Positions 20,012 to 30,034 of a stretch of DNA of 64,000 nt are shown piece by piece. Numbering within the stretch: the first letter of the stretch is position 1; every line of letters starts with the position of its first letter. The position numbers and the translations under genes were made by a program. The stretch comes from Streptococcus mitis. GTDB taxonomy: Bacteria; Bacillota; Bacilli; Lactobacillales; Streptococcaceae. Location: assembly GCF_009496155.1 (NCBI RefSeq), contig NZ_WIJP01000012.1:1-64000 (forward strand), given 5' to 3'. Under the pieces are notes generated by a model. It had not been told where the DNA came from. It worked only from the letters and a program-made list of their open reading frames with translations, and did no database searches.

Positions 20012-20869
20012 ATGAAAACAGCAAAAACTACTGTTACCATCCTTTCTGCACTTGCTTCTGTCGTCTTATTGGCTAGTTGTGCAACAAAGTCTACAGAAAC
20101 ACAGACAAGCAATAATAGCTCATCTGATAATCAAATTACAATGACATATGACCAACTACGGTCAAGAGAAAACACTATGTCAACCCTTTGGTACCAAAAA
20201 TCAGCTGAAACTAAAGCTTTATACATACAGGGTTATAACGTTGCAACAAAGCACCTAAAGGAATTGCTCAAAACAGAATCAGACAAACCTTACTCTATCG
20301 TTTTAGACTTGGATGAAACTGTCCTAGATAATAGCCCTTATCAAGTACAAAATGTCAAAGACGGTACAGCATTCACACCCGAAAATTGGGATGTTTGGGT
20401 TCAAAAAGCTTCAGCAAAAGCCGTCCCAGGTGCCAAAGATTTTCTTCAGTTTGCTGATCAAAACGGTGTCCAAATCTACTATATTTCTGACCGCTCAGCT
20501 AATCAAGTAGATGCTACCATTAAAAATCTTGAAAGTGAAGGAATTCCTGTTCAAGGACGTGATCATCTCATGTTCTTAGAAAGCGGTGTAAAATCCAAAG
20601 AAGGTCGTCGCCAAAAAGTTCAAGAAAAAACAAACCTTATCTTATTATTTGGTGATAACCTCGTAGACTTTGCAGATTTTTCTAAGACTTCTGAATCTGA
20701 CCGTGATAAACAACTTGAAGAATTGCAAAAAGAATTCGGTGAAAAATTCATCATCTTCCCAAATCCAATGTACGGATCATGGGAATCAGCTGTATACGCT
20801 GGTAATAAACTAGATGCTAAAGGTCAAGTAGAAGAACGCCAAAAAGCCTTGCAAGGTTTTGACAAATAA
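20012..20869 (+). CDS. lipoprotein acid phosphatase, e(P4) / HAD class
   Basis: The protein has 285 residues with a lipoprotein signal (LLASC lipobox, Cys23). The HAD motif I is LDLDETVLDN; a later FGDNLVDFADF supplies the acidic motif IV. This matches the 5'-nucleotidase, lipoprotein e(P4) family, a surface nonspecific acid phosphatase that in Haemophilus dephosphorylates NMN and nucleotides. AGGAGATATTTC precedes the ATG. The gene stands alone between its own promoter and terminator. A role in salvaging nucleosides or cofactors from phosphorylated host molecules is likely but inferred. Confidence 0.9.
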   Translation: MKTAKTTVTILSALASVVLLASCATKSTETQTSNNSSSDNQITMTYDQLRSRENTMSTLWYQKSAETKALYIQGYNVATKHLKELLKTESDKPYSIVLDLDETVLDNSPYQVQNVKDGTAFTPENWDVWVQKASAKAVPGAKDFLQFADQNGVQIYYISDRSANQVDATIKNLESEGIPVQGRDHLMFLESGVKSKEGRRQKVQEKTNLILLFGDNLVDFADFSKTSESDRDKQLEELQKEFGEKFIIFPNPMYGSWESAVYAGNKLDAKGQVEERQKALQGFDK

Positions 20870-20916
20870 AACAAATAAGCTGATTCTATATAAAATAAAG
20901 CTAACTTACAATCTTC

Positions 20917-20972
20917 AAAAAGTGGATAGGAAGGAATTCTGATAATCAGAAAACTTTTCTATCCATTTTTAT
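20917..20972 (+). terminator. terminator of the acid phosphatase gene
   Basis: GTGGATAG (20922-20929) pairs with CTATCCAT (about 20959-20966) around an inner imperfect hairpin, and is followed by TTTTT. Confidence 0.65.
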
Positions 20973-20982
20973 AATTGATATA

Positions 20983-21050
20983 ACATCAAGCTTTTATACA
21001 TCTGATACTATACGTTTTCTGATTTTAAAGACTTTGTCGCCTAGCCCCTG
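20983..21050 (-). mobile_element. decayed insertion-sequence end
   Basis: The sequence ctgatactatacgttttctg...ttaaagactttg closely matches the end next to the IS3-type orfA at 33177-33220 (ctgatactatgcgattttctg...ttaaagacttc). It lacks any transposase frame. It is a relic of the same element, in the same orientation. Confidence 0.6.
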
Positions 21051-21071
21051 TATTTCAAGCATTAAGTAAGG

Positions 21072-21100
21072 TTGATGGTCTAAATTTATTGTGGTATACT
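21072..21100 (+). promoter_or_regulatory. promoter of the Fst-type toxin mRNA
   Basis: TTGATG (21072-21077) and TATACT (21095-21100) are 17 nt apart. This leaves a leader of about 50 nt containing the repeated segments TTACCGATTACG and CCTTACGG, which can fold before the ribosome site. Confidence 0.65.
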
Positions 21101-21158
21101 ATTTTTGTCATCGGTTACCGATTACGTTCCTTACGGTTCGTGAGAGGAGGTGAAACTA

Positions 21159-21257
21159 ATGAGCCTTATACCTGAGCTTGCTCTTACTATTATAGCGGAC
21201 GTCATAGCTGGAATTATCTTGTATTTCGTCTGCAAATGGCTAGATGGTAAGGAGTAG
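21159..21257 (+). CDS. Fst/par-family type I toxin, 32-residue membrane peptide
   Basis: The peptide is 32 residues: MSLIPELALTIIADV, then the hydrophobic AGIILYFVCK, then WLDGKE. A single membrane segment follows IIA..IAGI and ends in the KWLD-type charged tail, as in the Enterococcus Fst and streptococcal Fst-like toxins. A very strong ribosome site (GAGAGGAGGTG) precedes the ATG. The locus has the full par layout. A bidirectional terminator lies 50 bp downstream. A convergent promoter fires back toward it. A 16-bp direct repeat at the toxin start (21156-21171) recurs at the 5' end of the antisense RNA (21347-21362, 15 of 16 identical). Fst peptides damage the membrane when the antisense RNA is lost. 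No plasmid or prophage gene is adjacent. Confidence 0.8.
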   Translation: MSLIPELALTIIADVIAGIILYFVCKWLDGKE

Positions 21258-21305
21258 ACCGACTGACTAGCCTATCAACACCCGTTAAATCGCTAAGATA
21301 CGTAA

Positions 21306-21340
21306 AAAAGCCCTTAACTACTGCAATAGTTAGGGGCTTT
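21306..21340. terminator. bidirectional terminator shared by toxin mRNA and antitoxin RNA
   Basis: AAAGCCCTTAACTA pairs with TAGTTAGGGGCTTT around a CTGCAA loop. A-rich sequence on the left and T-rich sequence on the right let it work in both directions. Confidence 0.85.
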
Positions 21341-21366
21341 GGTGTTCTAATGAACCTTATACACTA
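21306..21366 (-). ncRNA. antisense antitoxin RNA (RNAII-like) of the Fst module
   Basis: A minus-strand promoter (TTGAAA at 21395-21400, TAGAAT at 21372-21377, 17-nt spacer) starts a transcript near 21366 that ends in the shared terminator, about 60 nt in all. Its 5' part, complementary to ctaatgaaccttatac (21347-21362), can pair with the toxin mRNA around its start codon through the direct repeat at 21156-21171. The terminator loops are also complementary. RNAII in the Enterococcus par locus is of similar size and acts in this way. Confidence 0.75.
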
Positions 21367-21468
21367 ATTACATTCTAGCATATAAGCCCAGATATTTCAA
21401 GAGTTTTATTTATTTTGTATTTTTAAAGTTCTGTAAGGTCTATAGTGAAGTTAGCCATCTAGTACCCC

Positions 21469-21503
21469 AAAAACCGACTAGCTCCTATGAACTAGTCGGT
21501 TTC
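21469..21503 (-). terminator. terminator of the adcRCBA operon
   Basis: On the minus strand the stem AAACCGACTAG / CTAGTCGGTTT is followed by TTGG. It sits directly after the adcA stop at 21507. Confidence 0.75.
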
Positions 21504-21506
21504 TCA

Positions 21507-23011
21507 TCAATGCGCCAACATTTCTTGAGCGATTTCTTGGCCAGATAGATTGTCTGGGTAGTAGGTTGGCCAGTTGTCCATTTCTTCAAAGAGGGCTTCT
21601 TGGCTTGTTCCTCCAAAGAAGATATGGAAATGTTCTGCCTTAACTGGGGCGATATTGTGATCACTAAACTGAACATATTTGAACTGTCCAGCGTCAGCAT
21701 CTGTCGCTTCAAAGAGGAAACGCACGCCACGATTGCCTTTCTTGTAAGTCAAGATTTTCTTACCAACATACTTGTAGGTGAATTTCTTACTTTGTACACC
21801 TTGAACAAATTCCATAGTGTTATCAGTGATGTTAATCTTAGTCACATCTGTCTGATAGCCTTTTGTATAGTAGGTCTTGTACTCAGCCTGAGTCATCTTA
21901 CCAGTCAACTTAGCCTTGTAGTCAAAGACTTGATCAAACGTGCCATCTTCGAGGAAAGGATAAACTGATTGCCAGTTACCTGCATAGTCACTCAAGGTGC
22001 GGTCCTTGACAGCTGTATCCTCAAAGTAACCATTTGGGACTGTCTTGGTATCCTCTCCCTTTTCAGGCTCGATTGCTGGGCCTTCTTGGTCCGTTGTTTG
22101 TTTCAGAGCCTTGAGGTTTTTCTCCATCACGGAAATATAGTTTTCGCCAGCCTTGGTGTCCTCTTCTGTCAGACTTTCTAAAGGGTTGAGGACATCTGTT
22201 TTGACGCCTGCTTCTTTTGAAAGTGTACTAGCAAGGGCTTGTGAAGCATTTTCTTCAAAGTAGATATAGGCAATTTTATTTTTCTTGACATACTCTGTCA
22301 ATTCTGCCAGACGAGCAGCTGATGGCTCTGCATCTGGAGAGAGACCTGAGATTGCGACTTGTTTGAGTCCATAGTCCAAGGCAAGGTAGTTAAAGGCTGC
22401 GTGCTGAGTCACAAAGCTCTTTTGTTTGGCTTGAGACAAGCCTTCTGCATAAGCCTTATCCAAAACTTGCAATTTTTCGATATAGGTAGCAGCATTCTTC
22501 TCAAAGGTCTCTTTTCTATCAGGATAATCTGCTGACAAACTATCACGGATGTGCTCTACTAGTTTAATGGCACGAACTGGTGATAACCAAACATGGGGAT
22601 CGTACTCATGGTGATGTCCTTCTTCTCCATGGTCATGGTCTCCCTCTTCTTCCTCGCTACCTGGCAAGAGCAACATATCGCCTGTCGCCTTGATGGTTTT
22701 TACCTTTTTCTTATCCAAAGTATCTAGCAATTTAGGGACCCATGTTTCCATGTTTTCATTTTCATAAACGAAGGTATCTGCATCTTGAATTTTAGCAACT
22801 GCCTTGGCAGAGGGTTCGTATCATGGGGTTCTGTCCCAGCACCGATGAGGAGTTCTACATTAGCCGTATCTCCTGCGACTTGCTTAGTAAATTCATAGAC
22901 AGGGTAAAAGGTTGTCACGATATTTAGTTTACCATCTGCCTGTTTTTGGTTGGAACAAGCTACCAAAAACAGAGCACATAGACTGGCTAGCAATAGGCCA
23001 ATTTTTTTCAT
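21507..23011 (-). pseudogene. adcA: AdcA zinc-binding lipoprotein, split by a one-base deletion
   Basis: The frame from 23011 starts MKKIGLLLASLCALFLVACSN (lipobox LVAC) and reads through LLIGAGTEPH, then goes out of frame. The expected EYEPSAKAVAKIQDADTFVY is found in the next frame, as if one A were missing from GAATAC at 22820-22822. The second frame (to 21507) contains the His-rich loop HDHGEEGHHHEYDPH that feeds zinc to the site, the ZnuA-like fold, and the C-terminal ZinT domain (GYFEDTAVKDRTLSDYAG...HFHIFFGG). AdcA captures extracellular zinc for AdcBC. With this break only a peptide of about 95 residues would be made, leaving AdcAII (not in the window) as the likely receptor. A single-base sequencing error is a real alternative. 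Confidence 0.85.
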
Positions 23012-23020
23012 GTCATTCTC

Positions 23021-23827
23021 CTATTTGATAAAACGTCTTACTAAACTGATCAGTAAAAAGACACTTACAAAGATAATGGTAATACTTGCACTTGCAGGTG
23101 TTTCTGCATAGTAGGAAATGTAAAGTCCTGCTACCATTCCCAAAAATCCAATAGCACTGGCAAGCAGCATAACCGATTTAAAGTTTTTCCCCAGACGCAG
23201 GGCAATACTAGCTGGCAAAACCATAATGGTCGATACCAGAAGAGCTCCCGCAGCTGGAATCATAAGGGCAATGGCCACCCCTGTCACCATGTTAAAAAGA
23301 ATAGACATGGTACGAACTGGCAAGCCATCCACAAAGGCCGTATCCTCATCAAAGGTCAAGATATACATTGGACGAAGGAAGAGGAAGGTCAACATCAAAA
23401 CAACCGCCGCAATGACAAAGAGGGAAATGACCTGCTCTTCGCTGATAGTCACAATCGAACCAAAAAGGTACTGGTCCAAACTCATAGAACTAGAGCTTTT
23501 TCCCTTGCTCATGACAATCAGAGAAACAGCCAAACCTGTTGACATGAGGATAGCTGTCCCAATTTCCATAAAGCTCTTGTAAACCGTACGGAGATACTCC
23601 AGAAAGACTGCTGCAATCAAGACAATGGCAATAGTGGAAATAGTCGGAGAAATCCCCAGAACTAGACCAAAGGCTACACCCGAAAGTGAGACGTGGCTGA
23701 GGGTATCACTCATCAAACTCTGACGACGCAAGATAAGGAAAGTTCCAAGAACTGGCGAGAAAAGACTCATGGCAATAACGGCCAGAAAAGCTCGTTGCAT
23801 AAAGTCATAAGATAACAAACTAAGCAT
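23021..23827 (-). CDS. adcB: AdcB zinc ABC transporter permease
   Basis: The protein has 268 residues starting [17 protein letters not shown], chosen because CAGGAGGTGGGCC precedes the ATG at 23827; the frame extends 8 codons further without a ribosome site. It is the ZnuB/ABC-3 family permease: about eight membrane segments, the conserved [20 protein letters not shown] near the start and [17 protein letters not shown] later. It overlaps the adcC stop by 8 bp and lies 9 bp upstream of adcA, so the order adcR-adcC-adcB-adcA is one operon. It passes Zn2+ from AdcA/AdcAII into the cell. Confidence 0.95.
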   Translation of the reverse strand: MLSLLSYDFMQRAFLAVIAMSLFSPVLGTFLILRRQSLMSDTLSHVSLSGVAFGLVLGISPTISTIAIVLIAAVFLEYLRTVYKSFMEIGTAILMSTGLAVSLIVMSKGKSSSSMSLDQYLFGSIVTISEEQVISLFVIAAVVLMLTFLFLRPMYILTFDEDTAFVDGLPVRTMSILFNMVTGVAIALMIPAAGALLVSTIMVLPASIALRLGKNFKSVMLLASAIGFLGMVAGLYISYYAETPASASITIIFVSVFLLISLVRRFIK

Positions 23828-24524
23828 GGCCCACCTCCTGATCATTCTCATGAACGTTGAAACAACGCCATGGCGAATCTTGGTTACGAACTAGATGAAT
23901 ATTGCGGTCCGCATAGTCCTTAACTTCTTCAGGATCATGGGTAATCATCAAAACAGCCTTGCCATGATGATGGGCGCTGTGGTGCATCAGTTCGTAAAAC
24001 TCATTTTTACTCCCTGCATCCATCCCCGTTGTCGGCTCATCTAGGATAAACATATCTGGGTCAGAAGCAAACATACGTGCGATCACCGCTCGCTGCTTTT
24101 GGCCTCCAGATAGAGACCCCAAGCGTTTATCTCGATGTTCCCACATGCCAACTGAGTCCAAACTGGCCTTGATATGCTCCTCATCATGAGCATTCAAACG
24201 ACGGAACCAGCCTTTTCGCGGATAGCGACCCGACTTGACAAATTCATAAACCGTACTTGGAAAACCAGCATTAAAACTAGCAATCTGTTGAGGAAGATAG
24301 GCTATTCTCAATTTCTTACCCTGCGTATTTGTCTTTGAAATGGTTACCTTACCGATGCGTGGCTGGAGAATTCCAAGACTGGCCTTAATCAGTGTCGTCT
24401 TAGCTGCCCCATTTTCCCCTGTCAAGGTAACAAATTCCCCACTATCAACACTATAATTGATATGTTCAAGAACAGGCTCCTTATCATAATAGAAAGATAA
24501 ATCCTCTACCGTAATATATCTCAT
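23820..24524 (-). CDS. adcC: AdcC zinc ABC transporter ATPase
   Basis: The protein has 234 residues and a full ABC ATPase. The Walker A region is [15 protein letters not shown] (Ala replaces the usual Gly before the Lys, as GENGAAKT). It also has the Q-loop AYLPQQ, the signature LSGGQKQR, Walker [13 protein letters not shown] and H-loop MITHD. It energises AdcB. Its ATG overlaps the adcR stop by 1 bp. The Ala in the P-loop also appears in other ZnuC-like proteins, so it does not imply inactivation. Confidence 0.95.
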   Translation of the reverse strand: MRYITVEDLSFYYDKEPVLEHINYSVDSGEFVTLTGENGAAKTTLIKASLGILQPRIGKVTISKTNTQGKKLRIAYLPQQIASFNAGFPSTVYEFVKSGRYPRKGWFRRLNAHDEEHIKASLDSVGMWEHRDKRLGSLSGGQKQRAVIARMFASDPDMFILDEPTTGMDAGSKNEFYELMHHSAHHHGKAVLMITHDPEEVKDYADRNIHLVRNQDSPWRCFNVHENDQEVGHA

Positions 24525-24964
24525 TATTTGATTTCTCCTACTAAAGCAGTCAAAAACCGCTGGATCACTTTTTGTTCATTTGGAGTAAACTGAGTCGCCA
24601 CTTGTTCATAGGTTAGAAGTGTATGCTCATGGTGATGATGGTGCTCCTCAGCAATTGGACGAGCCAAATCAGTCAACTGATAAAAAATCACACGCGCATC
24701 TTTAGGATCCTTGGATGTCTCCAACATTCCTTCCTTGACCAAAGATTTAATGGCCTTGGTAACTGCCGCTTGACTGACATTGAGGCGACGAGCCAATTCT
24801 GAATTTGTTAAAGATTCCTCTGACAAGAGCATGAGGATATGCTCCTGGGTATTGGTCAGAGCCACCTCACTAGTGCAATGACCTATTAGGATTTCATGCT
24901 GATTTTCAGACTTCAAGATAACCTCATTCAAAAAAGTATCAATTTCCTGCGCAAGCTGTCTCAT
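24524..24964 (-). CDS. adcR: AdcR zinc-responsive MarR-family repressor
   Basis: The protein has 146 residues with a MarR winged helix ([28 protein letters not shown] at about 53-80). The zinc ligands are supplied by the N-terminal region ([14 protein letters not shown]) and by the HHHHHEH cluster near residue 108-114. Zn-bound AdcR represses adcRCBA and other zinc genes by binding TTAACYRGTTAA. A matching box overlaps the start of its own promoter region, so it is autoregulated. Confidence 0.95.
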   Translation of the reverse strand: MRQLAQEIDTFLNEVILKSENQHEILIGHCTSEVALTNTQEHILMLLSEESLTNSELARRLNVSQAAVTKAIKSLVKEGMLETSKDPKDARVIFYQLTDLARPIAEEHHHHHEHTLLTYEQVATQFTPNEQKVIQRFLTALVGEIK

Positions 24965-25021
24965 GTGTTACTCCTTTCTTAACTATCACTTTTAGATAAA
25001 AGTATCGATAGTTACTGATTC

Positions 25022-25060
25022 TTTACTGGTTAATTATATCACAAACCAAAAAAGAGTCAA
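25022..25060 (-). promoter_or_regulatory. adcR promoter with AdcR operator
   Basis: On the minus strand TTGACT (25055-25060), a 16-nt spacer and TATAAT (25033-25038) form a strong promoter. Immediately downstream, TTTACTGGTTAA (25022-25033, forward) matches the AdcR box at 11 of 12 positions. Repressor bound there would block initiation. Confidence 0.8.
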
Positions 25061-25106
25061 GAAAAAACGTGAAAACTAGTTTCATTCTTGAACTCTTCTA
25101 TATTAT

Positions 25107-26610
<1,504 letters not shown>

Positions 26611-26626
26611 TTATTTCCTTTTATTT

Positions 26627-27865
26627 TTAAAACCATAGATCATTCAAAAATCCAGAAAAGATTAAGAATGACAGCATGACGACATGGAAGGTGACAACCA
26701 TGCCAAGCAACTGAATCCAGCGATTCTCAGGTAGAGCAGTCTTCCCTGCTTTTTTCCGTTCCTTATTGAGCGTTTTTTTCTTGCGAATCCAAGCGTCATT
26801 AATGACCAAACCTAATCCATGAAAGAGTCCATAGGCAATATAGTACCAGGTCACTCCATGCCAAAATCCCATAATCAGCATATTTACAACGTAGGCCACA
26901 CTTGAGGTTACATTACGATTTTTAAAGACTTTCTTTCTGGTCAATACCATCACCATCCGCATAAAGACAAAGTCACGAAACCAGAAAGAAAGACTCATGT
27001 GCCAACGATTCCAAAACTCCTTTAAATCCCTAGATAAAAACGGCTTATTAAAGTTGATAGGACTACGGATTCCCATTAAATTTGAGATGGCTAAGGCAAA
27101 CATAGAGTAACCTGCAAAGTCAAAGAAGAGCTCCAGACCAAAGATATACATAACTGCCAAGGCATAGAGGTTAAAGAAACCACCTGACTGCAGGGCTAGA
27201 TTCTTCAGAGGAGGGAGTAAGGTCTCTCCTAAAACATGAGCTAGGATAAACTTATACAAAAAGCCCCACATGATATAGCGAACAGATTCATCCAGCATAT
27301 CCATCAACTCATCCCGCTCAGGAATGGTCTGATAACTTTCATTAAATCGCTTAAAGCGATCGATTGGGCCACTTGAAAAAGTCGGCATAAAGAGAAGGAA
27401 GCGGAGGAATTCCCAGAGGGTAAAATTCTTAATCACTCCATCTCTCAGCTCGATGATAATCCCAACCGAACGAAAGGTCAGATAAGAAATTCCCAAGAAG
27501 CCAAGCAAAGACTGCGTTCCATTGATAGCTGGCTGCACCTTGACAAAGATAATCGGAAGTAGGGACAGAAAACTAACTAGGTAGAAGACCCACTTGCCAT
27601 CCTTACTTTTTCGATAGTGCTTGTAGAAGAGCAGGAGCAATATCTCCCAGCACAGATAAATACTCAAGGCAGCCAATTGATTGGTCTTCCCACCTACCAA
27701 CATGGTGACGATAAAGAAGAGACTAACCAGTACTTCATACCAGGCAAAGCGTTTCTTAAAAAAGAGGCCGATAAAGATAGGCAAGGTTGCAGCAATCACA
27801 TAAACAAAATACTGAGGATTGCCATATGGCTCTAAATGAGGAAGCTGTTTAAAGAACTCCATCAT
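26627..27865 (-). CDS. dltB: DltB, MBOAT acyltransferase for D-alanylation
   Basis: The protein has 412 residues (first Met of [15 protein letters not shown]; the second is equally possible). It has about a dozen membrane segments. MBOAT landmarks are [28 protein letters not shown] and the catalytic His in [11 protein letters not shown]. DltB moves D-Ala from DltC across the membrane to the DltX/DltD acceptors. It overlaps the dltA stop by 4 bp. Confidence 0.95.
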   Translation of the reverse strand: MMEFFKQLPHLEPYGNPQYFVYVIAATLPIFIGLFFKKRFAWYEVLVSLFFIVTMLVGGKTNQLAALSIYLCWEILLLLFYKHYRKSKDGKWVFYLVSFLSLLPIIFVKVQPAINGTQSLLGFLGISYLTFRSVGIIIELRDGVIKNFTLWEFLRFLLFMPTFSSGPIDRFKRFNESYQTIPERDELMDMLDESVRYIMWGFLYKFILAHVLGETLLPPLKNLALQSGGFFNLYALAVMYIFGLELFFDFAGYSMFALAISNLMGIRSPINFNKPFLSRDLKEFWNRWHMSLSFWFRDFVFMRMVMVLTRKKVFKNRNVTSSVAYVVNMLIMGFWHGVTWYYIAYGLFHGLGLVINDAWIRKKKTLNKERKKAGKTALPENRWIQLLGMVVTFHVVMLSFLIFSGFLNDLWF

Positions 27866-29412
27866 CTATTATTCACCTCGTTAATCAATCCTTTGATGTC
27901 AATTTTTCCATTTGGAGTCAGCGGTAAACTGTCTCGATAAAGGAATTTAGATGGCATCATGTAGGACATCATAATATCTGTCAAGTCTTCCTTGATAGCC
28001 TTGGTAATATCAATATCTCGCTCAAACTGTTCACGAACACCGTCTTTTAAGATGACATAGGCTAGCAGATTTTGTACCTTGTGGTCTTTGTTATAACGCG
28101 GTACTGCAACAGCAGACTCGATAAAACGAGACTTGTTGAGGTTTTGAGAGACATCTTCTAACTCAATGCGGTAACCATTAAACTTAATCTGAAAGTCCAT
28201 GCGTCCACCATAGAGAAGCAAGCCTTCATCTGTCATGGTTCCCACATCGCCTGTATGGTAGGCTGGCAGACCTTCAAACTCAAAGAAGGCTTCTGCCGTT
28301 TTTTCAGGATTGTTCAGATAACCTTTTGAAACGGCTGGTCCAGAAACAATGATTTCTCCCTGTTCGCCATTTGGCAATTTATTGCCGTCCTCGTCAATGA
28401 TAAAGGTTGGAGAATCAGCCTTGGTATAGCCGATTGGTAGGCGTTTGAGAGTCGCCAACATCTCGTCTGTCACGGCAACAGCTGACAAGGCTACTGTCGC
28501 TTCTGTTGGACCGTAGGCATTGATAATACGGGCATTCGGGAAACGCTCACGCAGTTTTTGAGCCGTTTTAACCGTCAATTCTTCTCCATCAAAGTAGAAA
28601 TGCGTGATTCCAGGCATTTTCTCGCTGTTGAAGTCTTCTGACAACATAGCCATATCCGCAAAAGAAGGGGTTGATGTCCAGATAGCGATTGGCAATGAAA
28701 AGATGGTCGCAAAGAGTTGCTTAAAGTCCTGAGTGATGGCAGATGGTAAGGCAAAAAGAGTTCCTCCCAGTGCCAAGGTCGGTGCCCAATACATGACAGA
28801 CAAGTCAAAAGAGTAGGGTGGCTGTGCTAGCATTTGCGGACGACTCGGTGTCGCAAATTCCTTGTCCGTAATCATCCAGTTAGTAAAGCTGAGGAGGTTA
28901 TCATGTGAAATTTGCACTCCCTTAGGCTTACCAGTCGTACCAGAAGTAAAGATGATGTAGTAGTTATCATCGCCCTTGACTGGATGCGTGATCTCATAGC
29001 TTGTCCCTTGAGCAAAGGCTTCTTGAACCTGAGCTAGATTCAACATCGGTGTAGAAATCTGCTCCAATGGAAAATCTGAGATGGCAATAATCAAGCTTGG
29101 CTCTGCTACTTCTAAAATAGCCGAAACTCGCTCCAAAGCCGAATGGCTGTCAATGGGAATGTAGGCATGACCTGACTTAGTCAGCGCTACAAAGGTTGCC
29201 AACATTTCATATTCTTGGCCTCCAAAAACAACCACAGGAGATTTCTCTGGTAAATTCAGTTGGTCAATAGCTGCAGCTAAACTATCCGAATCAGCCTTTA
29301 AATCTCCATAAGTGTGTTCCTGTCCCAAAACATTGTAAACAGGATAGGTAGGCTGTGTCTGAGCAAAATGCTCAATGGTTTCAATCATATCTACTATTGG
29401 TTTATTTGACAT
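27862..29412 (-). CDS. dltA: DltA, D-alanine-(carrier protein) ligase
   Basis: The protein has 516 residues of the adenylate-forming family: [16 protein letters not shown] (P-loop-like A3 motif), [13 protein letters not shown] (A5), [31 protein letters not shown] (A7-A8, given here as the family landmark region) and the final PNGKID lysine (A10). It activates D-Ala with ATP and loads DltC. It lies 20 bp after dltX and before dltB. Confidence 0.95.
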   Translation of the reverse strand: MSNKPIVDMIETIEHFAQTQPTYPVYNVLGQEHTYGDLKADSDSLAAAIDQLNLPEKSPVVVFGGQEYEMLATFVALTKSGHAYIPIDSHSALERVSAILEVAEPSLIIAISDFPLEQISTPMLNLAQVQEAFAQGTSYEITHPVKGDDNYYIIFTSGTTGKPKGVQISHDNLLSFTNWMITDKEFATPSRPQMLAQPPYSFDLSVMYWAPTLALGGTLFALPSAITQDFKQLFATIFSLPIAIWTSTPSFADMAMLSEDFNSEKMPGITHFYFDGEELTVKTAQKLRERFPNARIINAYGPTEATVALSAVAVTDEMLATLKRLPIGYTKADSPTFIIDEDGNKLPNGEQGEIIVSGPAVSKGYLNNPEKTAEAFFEFEGLPAYHTGDVGTMTDEGLLLYGGRMDFQIKFNGYRIELEDVSQNLNKSRFIESAVAVPRYNKDHKVQNLLAYVILKDGVREQFERDIDITKAIKEDLTDIMMSYMMPSKFLYRDSLPLTPNGKIDIKGLINEVNNR

Positions 29413-29432
29413 AATAAGGACTCTCCTTCAAG

Positions 29433-29564
29433 TTAAAATTCATTATAGATAAAGCTTCCTTGCCCCTGACCAAGATAGCTAAAAAAGTAAAGCAGCCCTA
29501 GAAAGATAAGAAAATACAAGGCTGTCCGACCAAGAAAAAGGTACAATTCTTTTCTCTGTTTCAT
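29433..29564 (-). CDS. dltX: DltX, small membrane protein of the dlt operon
   Basis: The peptide is 43 residues (start MKQRKELYLF), with one membrane segment (about 14-30, ALYFLIFLGLLYFFSY) and the conserved C-terminus FIYNEF. In other Gram-positives the C-terminal Tyr-containing motif of DltX serves as an acyl acceptor between DltB and DltD. It precedes dltA by 20 bp. The ribosome site is weak, so translation could also begin at the TTG one codon upstream. Confidence 0.9.
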   Translation of the reverse strand: MKQRKELYLFLGRTALYFLIFLGLLYFFSYLGQGQGSFIYNEF

Positions 29565-29635
29565 CAAGAAAAACCATTCATTTCTGTAATTTTTCGCTAA
29601 AATAAGAGTGATTCTTACTAGCTTATTTTTCTACC

Positions 29636-29665
29636 ATTGTACCACTTTATAGGGTAATTTTTCAA
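29636..29665 (-). promoter_or_regulatory. promoter of the dltXABCD operon
   Basis: On the minus strand TTGAAA (29660-29665) and TACAAT (29636-29641) are separated by 18 nt, about 70 bp upstream of dltX. The upstream dltX2 gene set could also read into the operon, because no strong terminator was found between them. Confidence 0.6.
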
Positions 29666-29699
29666 TTGTTTACCATACATTTTCACTACATTTAAGCAA

Positions 29700-29896
29700 C
29701 TTTAATTTGTTCCATGTGATTCTTTCCAATGATAGCTTGAATTCTTTTCAGTATGGACTACATGGGGAGCTACAACAAAGTAGGCTCCATACTACCTATA
29801 GAGGATTTCTCCACTATAAATATTATAGAGCCTTATCTTGCGTCTCACTCTATCAGTGCGGTTCCCTTAATCTAGAGTTTTTTATAGTATGTAACC
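29700..29896 (-). other. structured intergenic region between dltX2 and the dlt promoter
   Basis: Three hairpins lie in a row. agtatgga (29750-29757) pairs with tccatact (29786-29793) and encloses a second stem gtag/ctac. tatagaggatttctccactata (29797-29818) pairs with itself around TTTC. atagag (29825-29830) pairs with ctctat (29848-29853). The plus-strand open frame across them has no ribosome site. The region could be a 3' UTR, a small RNA or a regulatory leader; I do not recognise it. Confidence 0.4.
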
Positions 29897-30034
29897 TTAA
29901 AATTCACTATAGATAAACTCTTGAATGTTCGAAAAATCAGTCACAAAACAGTAAATCACGATACTCAAGATAACCGTATAGAAAAATAGAGTCCACAATA
30001 GTAAACGTTGTGTGTCAGTCAGTCTCGTTTGCAA
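29897..30034 (-). CDS. second DltX-like microprotein
   Basis: A short frame of 45 codons starts at a TTG inside the end of dltD2 (20-bp overlap) and ends at 29897. It has a charged N-terminus (QTRLTDTQR), one membrane segment (LLLWTLFFYTVILSIVIY) and the C-terminus NIQEFIYSEF, matching the end of DltX (GSFIYNEF), including the Tyr. I call it a DltX paralogue because topology, size and C-terminal motif agree and it follows a DltB-DltD-like pair. The start codon is uncertain: there is only a weak AAAGAAC upstream, and translational coupling to dltD2 is likely. Confidence 0.7.
   Translation of the reverse strand: MQTRLTDTQRLLLWTLFFYTVILSIVIYCFVTDFSNIQEFIYSEF

Noticed and set aside
23820..24524. 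Possible inactivation of AdcC by Ala in the P-loop (GENGAAKT)
   Set aside because: This variant also occurs in other ZnuC-like ATPases as I recall, and all other motifs are intact.
29707..29916. 69-codon plus-strand frame between dltX and dltX2
   Set aside because: It has no ribosome site and overlaps three hairpins and the end of dltX2; it is better explained as a structured non-coding region.
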